DNA from: Progne subis subis
Taxonomy: Eukaryota; Chordata; Aves; Passeriformes; Hirundinidae
Assembly (NCBI GenBank): GCA_022316685.1
Contig: JAKJHU010000005.1
Location: 14,672,707-14,736,706 of the forward strand
Length of the DNA stretch: 64,000 nucleotides
Reading direction: 5' to 3'
A model generated the notes under the pieces. It worked only from the letters and a program-made list of their open reading frames with translations, searched no databases and had not been told where the DNA came from. Positions 27,401-40,179 of this stretch are shown piece after piece; position 1 is the first letter of the stretch; the number at the start of each line of letters is the position of its first letter. A program made the translations under genes and the position numbers.

Positions 27401-30400
27401 TGAACTGCATGTTCCTACACTGCAGTCCATAAGGAAAAAGGCAGATGTAAGTGCTCAGCAAGTACAAAAGCACCCATCTCAAAATGTCCCTTTCTGAAAC
27501 TTGTTCCCTCCTGACACACTGTGTTCCCCTGATGTGCTGCATATTAGGAGAAAACAGCAGCAATTAGCAGCAATAAAACATTTTCCAATTAACAAGGGAT
27601 TACATCTCTGGCAGAATACAGCAAAAAATGAAGTATATTTGAACAAGCTGGAGAGCATGCTGGAGGGACAATGCTTTTTAATGAGTCAGGATGCTGAGCC
27701 GTTGTCCTGTTGTGCTGGCATCTCGTCAGTCACAGGAGCACATCCTGCCCTTTCCATCCCTGCAGTAGCCCTTACAAGACTGCTACATCTGAAGTAGTAA
27801 GTACCCACCATTTGGTTACAGCAGAGTAGTGGGAAGAGTGAATGTCATCAAATTCAAGGTTTGGCCCACCAAGCCCTGCCAGGTGACCAGTGCCACTGGA
27901 TACATCGTCCAGGAGCTGCAAAGAGATCACTGGGCAGCCCACATTTATGTCTTGCCAGTCCAGAATAACAGTTAAGAATGGCAGGAACTAAACTGTATGT
28001 CTTGCACCTAAAATACTTTCACAGCAGCAGATATGTGGTCATAAGAACAATCATCTGGATGCCTGCACATTTCCCAAACCATCACATAAATTCCAAAATG
28101 CTGTATAAACATACTTTGTACAGCACTTGTGAGTGACAGGCAAATTCTTCTCATAACAACTGGCCCGTGGTTTCCTGAGTAGCAAATGTATGCCAGAGGG
28201 AGGGAGTGAAAAAGATGTGTTAGAAAAGGCAAAGTGCAAACCGAGAGGAAAAGCAGGAAGGAATAAAAGAGGCCAAATTAGCCACTTTAATCACTCCCCT
28301 GACAAGACTACAATTGCAACAGAAGTGAAATTTAACCCAAGAAATAGCACTGACAGACAATGTTTAGCAAGTGCAGGAATTTATTTGACAGCTGCAGAAT
28401 GGTTCCTTGAGCAGCTAATCGTGGCTGTAAGTAAGCCAGGCTTTGGTCCCCCCAGCTTTGCTCCTGCTCACGCCCATCCCAACACTGAGCTTTCACTTTG
28501 AATTTTAAGCTGGGGTGAAATGCCCAGTTATGCTGGATTTAGTCCAAGAGCTCCAAGAACAGCAGTGCTGAAAGGGCTGTAACCTCAGCAAGCAACTAAA
28601 CAAAGTCTGCCTGTTTTTCTGAAGCAAAAGAGGATTTTCTTTTGATTTTGATTACGGCTTCAGTAAGAATACCAGAGCAAACTTTCTTGCAAAACTTACC
28701 CCCCAAAATCTAAAAATCTGTTTGCTTTGGCTGCTCTAAATGTGTTTTCAGATAATTTAAATATCTTGGGTTTCTTTGTTTTGTTTTGTTTTGTTTTTTC
28801 CAAAATAAGTGAGAGTTTTCATCTTTCTAAAAATGTAGTTTTCTATATAGTGGGAACAATATTTCCAGTTCTGCAAGCACTTTTTATCTGGTACTTTACT
28901 ATCAAGTCCAGTCCCAGAAAAGTCCACAAAACTGTTCATTATCTCAAGTATTTACAGCTTCCACTTCTCACATTTTCTGGGAGGTACCTAAATATATCTG
29001 TGTGGGCCACAACTGGTCTAAGGTAACATGGTCCTTCTAGACACAGAGGTGGGACTGGTTTTCAAATCTGGCATCACTGTTCAATGAACAATAGAAATTT
29101 CCTGTGTCAGAAGTGCTCTAATGTGAATAAAATAATATAAAAAAACTGTATATCTTTTGTTTTGTTGTTTTCTTGGTCAGCAAAACAGAAGAATCAGCAC
29201 TACACTGTATTCCTGGAATTTCTCATGCATGTGGATTAGGAGCACACTTTCCTGAAACCTCATATTCTGCATAGTCCTGTTTCCCCTTTTGTAGTTACTC
29301 ATCTTGCTACTTGTGCACACACAGAAAAAAAGTGTGTGCCCCAAAGTGGGCAAAACCACAGCATCCAGTTCGAGGCATCCCAAGGAACCACTGTGAACTG
29401 CAGGGTGAACGCCAGTGCCCTCTTCCACGGGTCTCCTGGGGTTGCATTTGTGCTCATTAGTTCTGTTCCTGCCTTGCCCCCTGCCTCCAGGACAGGGTGA
29501 CCGCTTTACACACGTGTGCAGCAATTTACAAAACCTGCCGAGCAGAAGAGCTCACACTATATGAAACACAAATAGCTAAGAGACTTAACAATTTTCAACT
29601 TAAATTTTTATGGTTGCGGTCTCTTCCTCTAAGTTGTGGATGCACAACTTTGACACTTCGGATCACTACCAAGGTAAAAACTTGATAAACAGGTGACAAA
29701 ATACCAACCACAACAAAGGGAGAGTGATGGCTAAAGACTTAGTAAAATTAAGACACAGTCCTGGCTTATTTTTCATACTGAATCCAATTACTAGCAGCTT
29801 CACATGCCTGAAAAGTAGGAAGCAATTTATTACAGAGATCAGCCTTTGAACAATGTACTTATTTTTAATAACAACTCTAGTGTCAAGCTGCAGGTGATTA
29901 CTCCAGCTTTGGCTCACTCTCACACCCTGGGTTTGGATAATGTCTAGGAGTCATGCCACAGTTTTGTAAAATTTACACAGATGCTAGAAATGCAAACCCT
30001 CCAGCTTCATCTCTTTCCATCCCTGGGTGTGGCCAATGACTAACAAGGGAGCACTCCACCACCCCAGCCTGCTCGGGAAACCCAGGTGTGTTAGGATAGG
30101 AACCATCACACCTAACTGCCCTGCTTTCAGAGGTCTTTTCTCAGCCGCAGCAAAAACTGTGTGTTGCCTGGAAGGCTGAGCTGCACCACTGCCATTCCCT
30201 CTCCGAAGGGATGGAGTTTTCCCTGAGGGAAGCTGTTTATATAGCACAAAAACATTGGGAAAGTTTGGGAAAGCCAACCAGACACTGGCTAGAGAGGTCA
30301 GGCGAGGACAAGGCAATGTGGTGGGACAAGTGCACAAAAGAGGAGAAAAGCCGTATCTCCATGCTAAAGCTGGTGAGCAGGAAAGCTCCCTCACTGCCCT

Positions 30401-32791
30401 TCCTCCTGCTCACTATGTGGAGAAAGAGGAACGAGAGCATATGGACACTTATGGCAGTGATGATCCTCAGACAGGATGCTGATTCAGAAGATTAATCCCC
30501 AAAATATTTCACTGTAATGGTAAGGATTTGGCAGCACTGTAAGGTCTTTGGAATAGGAACTTTGTAATAGTGTTGATGTCAAGCCAAATGCTGCTGTTAG
30601 CAGCAGTGAAGCTTGCTTGGTTTTAACCTTCATCATCCTGTCCCATTTGACAGTAAAGTCCCATGTAACCTTAGCAGATGCAGCAGATGCTTTCAGCTGC
30701 CACTCAAGCAAGGCTGAATACCTCAGAGATGCAACCCTGATGGGCTGCAGCATGCTTTTCTAATCTGTGATAGGACCAGTACTACAGCATGGAAGGAGGT
30801 ACAGAAAGGATGTTGGCCTTACGGAAAACTGAGGGGGCATGTCTTTTCACAGCCTGGCACTTCATCACACATCAAAGTTTAAAGAGGGTACCACCAGATC
30901 AGGATGGAATGACTATGCCTTTGGGGCACTGTTGAGAAAGATGAAACTGGAGAAACAGAGCTGGAGGGTGGTTTGCAGAAAATCAATATGTTTGTCTCTA
31001 CTCCCTTCTGTCTCTTCACCCAAATTTCTGTGGGTAGGACCAAGAATTTGAAGATCCCTGTTTTGTTCTCATCTGTATTCTAGAGTCTTCTATGCAGCCT
31101 CTCTCACAGAATGAAAGTTCACAAGAATAAAGGAAACAATCACTGACAGGACATCTGATGTCTGGTCTTGTGATGAAAAAAATGAATTATTCTCCTTTTT
31201 GCATAATTTCTGATATATGTTCCAGGCAGGTATTTGGTGACAACACAGTTTTAGTGAGTTATTCCATTTTGTGAAACAGAAGAACAGAAAAAATGCCCTA
31301 CTCAGTTACTTAAAGAGCATGATGTGCAGCAGTGAGCATTGGAAACAGGAACATTTGTTACTCTAAAAGGTCATACTTCAAAATCAAATCACTAGTTTTA
31401 TTCTGTGCCTAATGTGGATGATAACAAAAAGATTAATTGCCTTTATTTATACTACAAATCAGCTCTGCTGAAACCATCTCACATTCAGTTTCTCTTTAAA
31501 GCATTGCTTTAAAGACTGTGAGGGGAACATAAAACTGACATCCAAACCATCTGCTCATCAGCATTTCATCTCTTTTGCTCTAATCTCCTCACACAGAGGA
31601 AAATTATCCAGCTGTCTCTCTGAATACATGGATATATGGGATCTTAAACATGCAAGGATTTGTGATATTCTTTCTGCTGCCAAAAAAATTCCTGTGCACA
31701 TTACCTGGTTAAGCCTTATCCTTCTCTGCAACAGAGAAACTACCTGAGCTGGGAGATTGAGATCATAGGATTTATACTAATAAATGCTGATCCAATTTCA
31801 TGTCAAGAATTTGATTTGAACACATAAAAGTGTAATAAAACATTTTTAGGTGACACTAAGATACTGGTCTTTCAGCCAAAGTTAACAGAAACAAAGACTG
31901 CAGAAATAAAATGTTCTTTTTCTGGAAAAAAAAAAAATAAAAGTACAATTGTACATAGATATGACTGCTACATCACCGTAAAATGCAGCCAAACCTGTCT
32001 ATGGTTTGTCCAGGATCCTGTCCTGCCTACTTTAGAATAGCAAAAGACTTGCATTGAAGTGATTTGTTAAGTTCTGAAACTAATTACAACACAAAAACCT
32101 TTCCAACAGTACCAAGTAAGCCATGGGTTCCAAAACCTGATCTCTGCAGCTATTGCTAGAGCTCCTTGCCTTTCAGAGGCTCATCTAGCATCCTCAGTGG
32201 TAGCAAAGAGTTAAACAGCAGACATTCATGCTTCCAGTTCTAAAGCCAAAAGTTACTTCACATTCTTGGGAGTAAACTATTTGCCAGATGCATATGAGAG
32301 TAGATCCATGTGTAAAAACACAGTACAGAAACATTCGTAATTATTGAAGGGTTGCACAGTCAAAGCACCCATACTGCCCAAGGTTCCTGCAGGACCCACC
32401 AAATACCCAGCTCCCACGGCCCAGCCAGTAAGTCAGCTACCTGCAGGCAGTATAAATGCAAATTTTTTAATGATGGAGGTCCTGGTTCTTTGGGCAAGGC
32501 TTTTGGTTTCTGACAGAACCAACGCCGTGGAGCGGGGCGAGGAGGGGTGTGCCCCACTTCACCTTCATGGTACAGCCGCACCAGGGGGTCAGACACATGG
32601 GGACAGGGTATGGGTCAGACACAGAGGTGCAGAAGCAGGTCCTTAGCTCAGCTCAGAGGTGGGGAGGGCTGAGCTGCAGCAGGGCACTGCCCTGTGCATG
32701 ATGGGCACCTTCCTGGCATCTCTGCGTCCTGCTCCACTGCTGGCCATGAGCCTTCCCGCAGTGATAACTCGGTGCCCCCTTGTCCTCTCAG
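24490..32791. other. Unannotated unique DNA with minor AT tracts
   Basis: No gene recognised. Contents worth noting are a T14 run ending at 25320, an A/T-only patch with an (AT)n stretch at about 27077-27143, and GTTTT repeats near 28775-28798. Open frames reach 155 codons (26240-26707, plus strand), but none has a recognisable domain. The moderately open region 29.98-30.50 kb has overlapping frames on both strands, which argues against any one of them being real. Confidence 0.5.
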
Positions 32792-32904
32792 GCCTCACCA
32801 CCCTGCTTTGGGTGACCCAGGGGACTGTCGGTGACTGTCTACAGAGGAAGGGGAGGTTGGTCTGCAGGTGTGGAAGCAGTGATGAAGCAATGTCAATCTC
32901 CCAG
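32792..32904 (+). other. Exon-like segment (weak)
   Basis: A 113-bp segment bounded by a pyrimidine-rich acceptor (CCCCTTGTCCTCTCAG, ending at 32791) and a good donor (CCCAG then GTGAGG at 32905). It stays open in one plus-strand frame that extends upstream to 32659. The encoded peptide contains a C-x9-C-x-C arrangement but matches no family I know. The neighbourhood (32.5-33.0 kb) is GC-richer than average. Paired splice-site matches of this quality also occur by chance. Confidence 0.18.
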
Positions 32905-33702
32905 GTGAGGGAGCAACCTACTTGATACACTTCCAGCCCTGGCACTCGTGCCCCAGGGCAACACTGAGTTGTTGGCCAGGTGCCTTTCTCCTCCATCCAT
33001 GCCCCCCTTCCCTGCCCACAGGACACCTGTGGCTTTGACAAGGGAACAATGAGAACTTCTCCAGTGTTTTCCTTTCCCCTTAGGCTTCATTTCTATTTGA
33101 ATTTTTCTGCCTTTGATTTCCAGTCTTCCATTCTTGTTATTCGACAGGATTAAATTACTCTTCACAGCCCTGGATTTTCTCCCTGAGGAGGAATTCACAG
33201 GCTATAAGCAAGCTGTATTCAAATTGTTTTCCTTGTTGTTAAGTTGGGATAAATTTGTAGAGCCTGAAGTCTCTCACTGTGAGGGATTTGCTTCTGTACT
33301 CAACTGTCTTGTGTGTCCCATTTCTCCAGAAAGGTATCTCAGAACCTCTGAAAAATTTTTATGCCATCTTCCAAGGTGAGTCTGTTTGTCCAGTGTCCTG
33401 AGACAAATTCACCCCCTCATCAGTTGTCATCCAAACATGTTTGAGCAAATTAAGGGTACAGGCAAAACATTTGATTTCTCTTTACAGCCGATTGATTTAA
33501 TGCCATCCACAGAGGCACTAAATGACCCCTCACCAAGTGTAAAAGAAGGAGATTTAGTGTAGGTTAGCAGTAATCTGTTTTGCCATAGTGGAAACTCCTC
33601 ACAGTCTGCTGGGGCAGCTGGTCCTCTGTAGTGCAGCAGTCCTCCTTCAGAAGTGGCATTTCCAGGCCCCTGCTATGCCTCAGCTAAGCCAGTCCTGAGA
33701 TA
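32905..33702. other. Unannotated DNA
   Basis: Unique-looking sequence with no recognised feature, up to the target site of LTR copy B. Confidence 0.5.
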
Positions 33703-33709
33703 CCCTTTT

Positions 33710-34364
33710 TGTTGGAGTCCAGAGCATTCCTTTGGCTGCCCTGGAGGGTCAGGGACCTGGACAGGGGGGTCTGGGACCCTGGCACAGAGCCCAGAGGGAC
33801 ATTGGCTTTGATCCCAGTCCATGGGAAAGACTTCCTGCACTGCGGGAAGGATTGCAGGCCACCAGAGTGTGAAAGATTGTAGTTTAGCTTATCACAGGGT
33901 GAGAAAACAGTAGGTTTGGATTTTTAGTATGGAACTGGATGGGAGCAAGATGGAGGATTTGGGGCGTTGTCTCCTGCTTCTTCTTTCCTCTTCCCTCACT
34001 CCATTTTCTGCAGTGATGGTGGCACAAAGTAGTTTAAAGAGACTGGGTCAAAGTAGGGATGACCTGTTTAGTATAAGTGATAGGTATTGGCAAATAATGA
34101 TAAATAAAGAACACGTAGCAATTAGTATAAAAGATAGAGACAGCCCCACACGGGAGGAGTCGAGGAGTCACCACATGCTCGAGCAGCTGCACAGACCTTT
34201 GTTGGGCACTGAGAAAATTGTAAAATAAGAAACAATATACAGAGCGCTGCAACCTTGAAAAATCAGAACCAGAAGACTCCGTCTCTTTCTTGTGTCTGGC
34301 TCAGAGCTTTGCAGAAGGCAAAAAGACTCTAAAACCACCTGAATCTCAGAACAAAAAACCAAGA
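33710..34364 (+). mobile_element. Solo LTR of the same ERVK-like family (copy B)
   Basis: A 655-bp LTR, very similar along its whole length to copy A (4921-5573) and in the same orientation. It starts TGTTGGAGTCC and keeps the TATA box (TATAAAAG), but its polyadenylation signal is mutated to AATATA. It is flanked by CCCTTT at 33703-33708 and 34365-34370, a 6-bp target-site duplication with one extra T beside the left copy. The TSD and missing internal region mark a solo LTR. The frames through it (for example the plus-strand one ending at 34228) parallel the chance frame in copy A and reflect shared LTR sequence, not a gene. Confidence 0.87.
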
Positions 34365-34370
34365 CCCTTT

Positions 34371-34614
34371 GACAGAATTTAACTCCTTTCAGTTGCACCA
34401 AAATCTGATGCTCATCACCCCACCACAAGTGCCATGTGCATGTGGAATCTGGGCAGGTGAAAATCCACTCCAGGCATGAGTTGCAGCACCAATACCCTTG
34501 TTGCCACTCTTTTTGCTCTGTGCGACTTCTTTCAATGAGCTCTTGAACTAAATCCTGACCTGAAGTGCAAGGATGCCTTTTTTTCCATGCTGGGTGTTCC
34601 CTGAATGTCATCAT
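34371..34614 (-). other. Cys/Trp-rich open segment, possible degraded zinc-finger exon
   Basis: The minus strand is open from an ATG at 34614 to the edge of LTR copy B and reads on into the LTR, where homology to the family ends. The non-LTR part (about 80 residues) has a cluster around 'GYWCCNSCLEW', then C-x4-C, two Trp, a His and a later 'KFCQR'. The arrangement G-aromatic-x-C-x2-C-x(2-3)-W, followed by a distal Cys, loosely recalls the 3CxxC zinc finger of receptor-transporter (RTP) proteins. That is only an impression. The LTR sits exactly where the segment would continue. A chance frame remains the simplest alternative. Confidence 0.15.
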
Positions 34615-34749
34615 AAAATGACTTTTGTGGGATCACAGTTGTAGCTGCACCAGCATCATTACTACAGTTTTGCAATAATCGCAGACTGACACAATGTCAG
34701 AGCCTGGAACGCCTCTCTGGAGATCCCTCAGATTTTGCTGGTGTTTGGG

Positions 34750-34890
34750 CTTGTTCCCCAGGGCAAGACGTTACATTTCCCTTTGCCGAACAAATGAGGG
34801 ACGTCTCAGTCCAGTTCTCCAGCCTGTGGAGATCCCTCTGGCTGTCAGCACAGCCCCCTGGTACCAAACACTGACACACTGAAGTAGCTT
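34750..34890 (-). mobile_element. CR1 LINE fragment (internal ORF2 piece)
   Basis: The plus strand contains the antisense CR1 signature 'GTTACATTTCCCTTTGCCGA', followed by 'TCCAGCCTGTGGAGATCCCT' and 'CAGCACAGCCCCCTGGTA'. In that order these match the part of CR1 ORF2 just downstream of the reverse-transcriptase catalytic region. About 140 bp are recognisable; both ends fade into unique sequence. It is non-functional. Confidence 0.75.
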
Positions 34891-37800
34891 GCTTTAGTGA
34901 TCCCTGCAAATTAACTGATCCTAACACTGGGCTAAGGCAACTGCCATCATGGGAACAAAGGCAACACCCATTCCCAACATCTCTTAAGTCTCAGCTTCCT
35001 AATGTCATTTAGCTCCCTCTTAGCCCATAGAATACACAATACACAAATTTTATTCTTGCATCTTTTCCCCACTGCATATGTCTGGTACACAAGCTCAGTG
35101 GAGCTACCTGGAGAAAATAATTGCAATAGTAGAAAATGAAGTGCAAACTGAAACTGTGGAGCTCTGATCCAGTTTTGGGGAAGGATTTTGGGAGAGGCAG
35201 GGAAGGAGAGTGGGATGTGTGGACGTTCTGTAGTGGTTGCTGGTTGTGATCCAGTAAATGACAAGTGGTGGCAGAGTTGTGTGTGCCTAACTGTGTCCCT
35301 AGCAGCCTGCTGCAGAGAAGATTAAAATGTCGTGGAAGTGTTTATGGCAGAGGCCAGTCCTGAGCACAGGCAAGTCTAATAGCACCAGGCAAGCCCAAAC
35401 ATGACTTCTCGGACCCAGTGTTCAAAATCAATCTTTTGGGACCAGCTGGCTCCTCACACTTCTACATGACTCTTGGAGTGCATGACTTTTTCCTGTTTCT
35501 TTTAAAATAAAGCCAGCTAGACAGTTCCCAGGGGTGCAGGGCAGGAGTCAAAATGCTGAGCAAATGTAAATGCCTGCCAAGGTGTGTGCTGATCTGGCGG
35601 GACCCTGGTCCAGGATTCTCTACTCCTGCTTCAGCAGAACTTATATCCATCTAACATTTAGGATTATGCAGTTATACCTACTTGCACATGCTACACTGGC
35701 ACCCCAAAGGTGCAGTAAGGCTTGTGAATTCTCTGGGAGAAAACCTTGATCCAGAAAATTTAAATAAACAGAGGCAAATGTTTGCCTCTTCAGTGACAAA
35801 TTTCCCCAGCAGATTCAGCAAGCAGCAGGATGAAATATTGCTCAGTGTACTCTGAGCTCATATCATTGGTAGCCAACCACATGATTTATTAATATAATAG
35901 CATGAGATCAATGGAATAATGGGAAACCCTTTAGTTTTTGACAGCACAAACCCCAGCTGATTTCATCATGTGCTGGCAAGCAGAGCTATTATCTATCGAA
36001 ACAAAACAAACCCAAACAAAATAGAAAATTGCTACAGAATAGAAAAGCAGTTTTCTAATAATCTGTGCTAACATTCAGTGTGGGTGAAATTGAAGGTTTA
36101 ATCTTTTCACACGCTCATACACACACACACACACACACACAAATACACGTTCTCATGCTTCAGCTCATGACCCTGCTATTCCAAAGAGTGAACACAATAA
36201 AGAAAAGTTGTAAATGTAAATAAAAAACCTATCAGATGTTTGATGCCCTTTCTCCTAGGTGAGACAAAATGGTCATTATATATGTAAATCTCTTTTCTTC
36301 ACCTAAATGACTTCCTTTCTCACCAAAGTGCTTAGAGGAGCAGTTTTGGTGGTTGTGGTCAGAACATTAGGGAAGCACTTCAGTCCTTGAAAAACCCTCC
36401 TGAATACTTTACTTTCTGAAACAGGAACAGCAAATCATGTGAAGGACATTCCTGTGGGAGCCAACGGACTCTGGGTATCAAGTGCAGAGAAGGAAGGCCT
36501 TGCTGAAGAGGAGGAATACTTTTATCCCTTGGTGGAAACATGGTGCTCCCTTCGTTCCCTGCAGGATGCCCCTCTGGCATCTTCCAGTGTTGGGGATGAG
36601 GCTGCATGCTGCACTACTCTCCAAACTCAGGATGACACAGACTTCCCAAGGCTCTTCAGTGGGAAACTGGAAAGAAAATACAAAAGCTCTTTCCTTCCCA
36701 ATCATGGGGAAAAAAGACAGAAAAATCAGAGCACTTGTCAGCATTCTTCTGCTTGCAGATCCTTCAAGAACTTTAAAAAGACATCTTCTAGCACTGCCAA
36801 GGAAACAGTCCAAGATGTGGGCTGCTTTTAAAGCCTTCACACAACTTATGTCAGCCACCTTTGCATCATGGTAGAGGACCCAAGACTTTCTGCTTGGTTA
36901 TTTTTCCCAGATTTCTTCATCCCTTATGATTTCAACCTTCAAAGTCATCCTTGAGTCCCGTTTACATCAGCATAGGCATGCTTTGAGCTAAAACATCACC
37001 AAGAGTCCAGGTAAGAGTAAGTATCGTCTGCGAATCAGATAAGGTTAACTAGATTTGTGGCACCTGTTCTCCCACAGCTACCTCAACAAGGATGTTTCAT
37101 CTCAGGAAGGAACCTGGTGCAATGAGGACTTGGGTCAAAGGGAAGGACAATGCACCTGTTGCAGAAGTGTAATTTGGTAACAACCTTATTTTGCCAGCAA
37201 GCATGGGCATCCTCTCTGATGGAGCAAGGATGAGTTCTCTTCTGCAATGACAGAAATCATCCTGTGCTGGCTGAACTGTGAGAGCTGATGCTCAGGTGAT
37301 AGATTACTTGACAGAGTGGTTGGCAGTTGAGAGTGCTCAGTGCAGGGCAGTGGGAGAGCAGGACATACACGTGAAAGCTGCACAATGCACCTTGCATGTG
37401 GGATGACTGAGGAGCATCTGGTTAAGATCAGAGTCCAAGCTGGCTTGCCCAAGTGGCTGTTTGAAATAAATAAGTGCTGTATATCCCTCACAGTGATTGC
37501 CTCACAAGCTGTTGTTGAGAGGGAAATGTAAGCATGCTGTGTACGATTTTAGTGTTCTGAGGGTTAGCTGAGTGCTCTGGCACCAGCAGCCCAAAACACA
37601 TTTGGTGTGCGTGCTTAACTTACAGCGTGGCTGTTCCAGGGCTGTGTATGTTGCTAAATAACTTTCCCATTGTTTCACTGGTTACATTGCTCTCAGTATT
37701 TGGCTTGGCGTTTGTTTTATATCCCAGTCTCTTTAAAGCCTTTCTGACGGAAAATGCACAACCCCTTCCTGAATCAAATTTAAAAGAGCCTTTTTTGTCC

Positions 37801-40179
37801 TTACTTCTGTGAATCTCCCACTTCCCTGGCAATTCCACATGTCCTGTCTTACCTATAGAAAAATGCTTACTCTTACGACTTCAAAGAGAAAAGTTTAAGA
37901 AATGACTGTAAAATGTTATTATTTTATTTATAGAAAATTATATATTAAATAAATTTTATTTATAAAGGTCCTGTCTACAGGATCATGTTAAACACAGGAA
38001 AATGCTGCCTGAACAATTACATACGGGGTGAACCTGGGGTAAGGATCTATAGGCAACTGAGGTGATGGACCAAGTTTTCTTGGAGCCTTGTAAGCTGCAA
38101 GGTTGAGATCTGGGTTTGTTTGGTTTGCTGACTTTCTCCATTCCTGAAGAGGTTGCTGTTCAACATCTCCGGATGCCAGGCCTTTCTTAGGGAGGGAGAG
38201 CTCCATCTGGGAGACGGTTGTTGTGCTCATCCCTGTTGGAATTGAAGGAATCTGCTGAGTGAGAGACTGAGGGCTGCTGAGTGGTTGCTGAAAAATCTCC
38301 AGGTATCTTCAAACTTTCAGTAGACCTCAGAGTGGACAATGATTTAAAAAAAAAAATCTCATGCTCATTGCAAGGCGTCCTTAACCCTCTTTGGAACCAG
38401 AATGATTTAATCCGACATAAACCCAAGGGATTCAAATATGGAACACACAAAGTGAAACGCTTTCTGTGCATTATTCTTACAGGTATTCCCTGAAGGTTTA
38501 GGCAGCAACAGCCTGCCTTTCCTAAAGGATGCAGAAAGATGGCAGCGCCCAGAGTTTCTTGTGTTGCACTGGGTGTAGCGTGCCCACTCTGATGCCTCTA
38601 CACTCCTCTCTTTCCCCAAGATAAATTTTAGTCAGTCCATAGAATGCAGCACTGGTGAAGTTAGACAGTATGGAATTCTCCCCTGACCAACATGTCACTG
38701 CTGTGCCTGGCACTGACCAAATGCCCAGGGCAGGTGGTCGTGGGACCTTACCACGGAGTTGTCAGCCAAGTGTGAGCACTCCCTACAGACCTGCCAAGGA
38801 AGGGACTTGTGGAGGAACTTGTTTTGGCATGGTTGGCACTTTGCTGGAAAGAAATTATGCTTCCCATAATTACAAAACTTCACTGACACAGCCCCGCTGG
38901 TGGTGTACGTAAAAGATAGGGGAAGAGACAGGTGGGGATGGGAGCACCAAAGCAAACTGCTGCTCCCTGAGGCACAGCTGCAATGCTGTTAGTTGGGTTG
39001 GAAATATCTGTGGTGAAGAGTTTGGATTGCCCTCCAGTGGCCAAATGGGATTTCAGATCCCAGCATAGGTCAAAAAGGTCATGTCAAGAGAAAATAAATT
39101 TGGAGAAATAAAAATCAGCCTGCTGAATATGTTAAAGGATGGTGGTATCTGTGTTACCATCATAGCAGCACATCTGTCTTCTTCCTTCTTAGTATCAGCT
39201 TCCATGCCACCGCTTTCCTGTGGTCACACAGACCTTCACAGCTGCCACACAGCTGCAGGGACCTGTGCTGGCAGACCAGGGGGTGACAGCTGTGCTCGTG
39301 AGGCCAAGGTCAGCAGTGGGTGCTGTATCCAGGGAGACACACCAAATAGAATTACATACAGCAGGAAAAACAGTCCCCTGCACAAGGCAGCGTGCCAGTA
39401 ACAGCATTCATACAAAACCCAGAAAATAGATCAGAGTTGAATCTGGCATCAAGGGCCCTTGGTCTTATCTCATCTCTTGACCTTTCTGGCACTGCTGAGA
39501 GGAAACATGGGTGCTAGTGCAGTGATCCTGTTCTGATTTTGTTCCACCATCCATGTTGCCTTCCTCTCTAAAAGCAAGCATAGAGCCCTGAAGGCCAGCT
39601 GCACTGGGTATGAAAGAAAGACGAGAAAAGTTTGGTGTGCTTGGGGTTTGTTTGGCTGCTTTGTTTTGTTTTGTAGAGGTTTTGTTTGTTTGTTTGTTTG
39701 GGGGTTTGTTTGTTTGGACAACACTTGTTCCACATTCATTTTGGCTGAAGATTCAGTTTTTAACTTTTGGCTACACATTTAACTCCTCAGCATTTTTCTG
39801 CCTCTTGAATGGTGTTCCTGAAGGGTATTCCAACACCAAGCCCTTGGCGGGAAGAGTGCAGGATGGGCTGAGGAGACCATGTGAAAGGGAACAGTTCCAA
39901 ATGCATCCTGTACTTGTTAAACTTCCTTGGCAAAGATCTTTCCAGGAACTGCCTGCTCTCTTGCTGTGCTGCTGCAGATCTGATTCAGTCGAGTGGCTAA
40001 CCAGCAAGGCACAGAACTGTCAGGTTTTGAGACCTGACTGACAGCCAGGCACACATCTTCTCCTCAGAGGGCAGAAAAAACTGTTTGATACTTGGCCAGC
40101 CTATGAGCCTTTGATATCAAGGAGCTGACTGTAGTCCAAGGCCCTGGTTCAACAGAGGTTTAAGTCCCACAGAGACCAC
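34891..40179. other. Unannotated unique DNA
   Basis: No gene recognised. Two long overlapping plus-strand frames (36439-36831 and 36482-36874) and a minus-strand one (36478-36858) cover the same interval, which suggests a local lack of stop codons. An AT-rich patch lies at about 37.91-37.97 kb, with runs of TTTAT and AATAAA. A GTTTT/GTTT patch at about 39.66-39.72 kb is the reverse-strand version of the A/C tracts seen elsewhere. Confidence 0.5.
36119..36140 (+). repeat. (AC)11 microsatellite
   Basis: Eleven uninterrupted AC units, a short dinucleotide repeat likely to vary in length between individuals. Confidence 0.95.

Noticed and set aside
4921..34364. LTR copies A and B as the two ends of one provirus
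   Set aside because: Each has its own target-site duplication (GGTACT and CCCTTT) and no gag, pol or env-like sequence lies between them.
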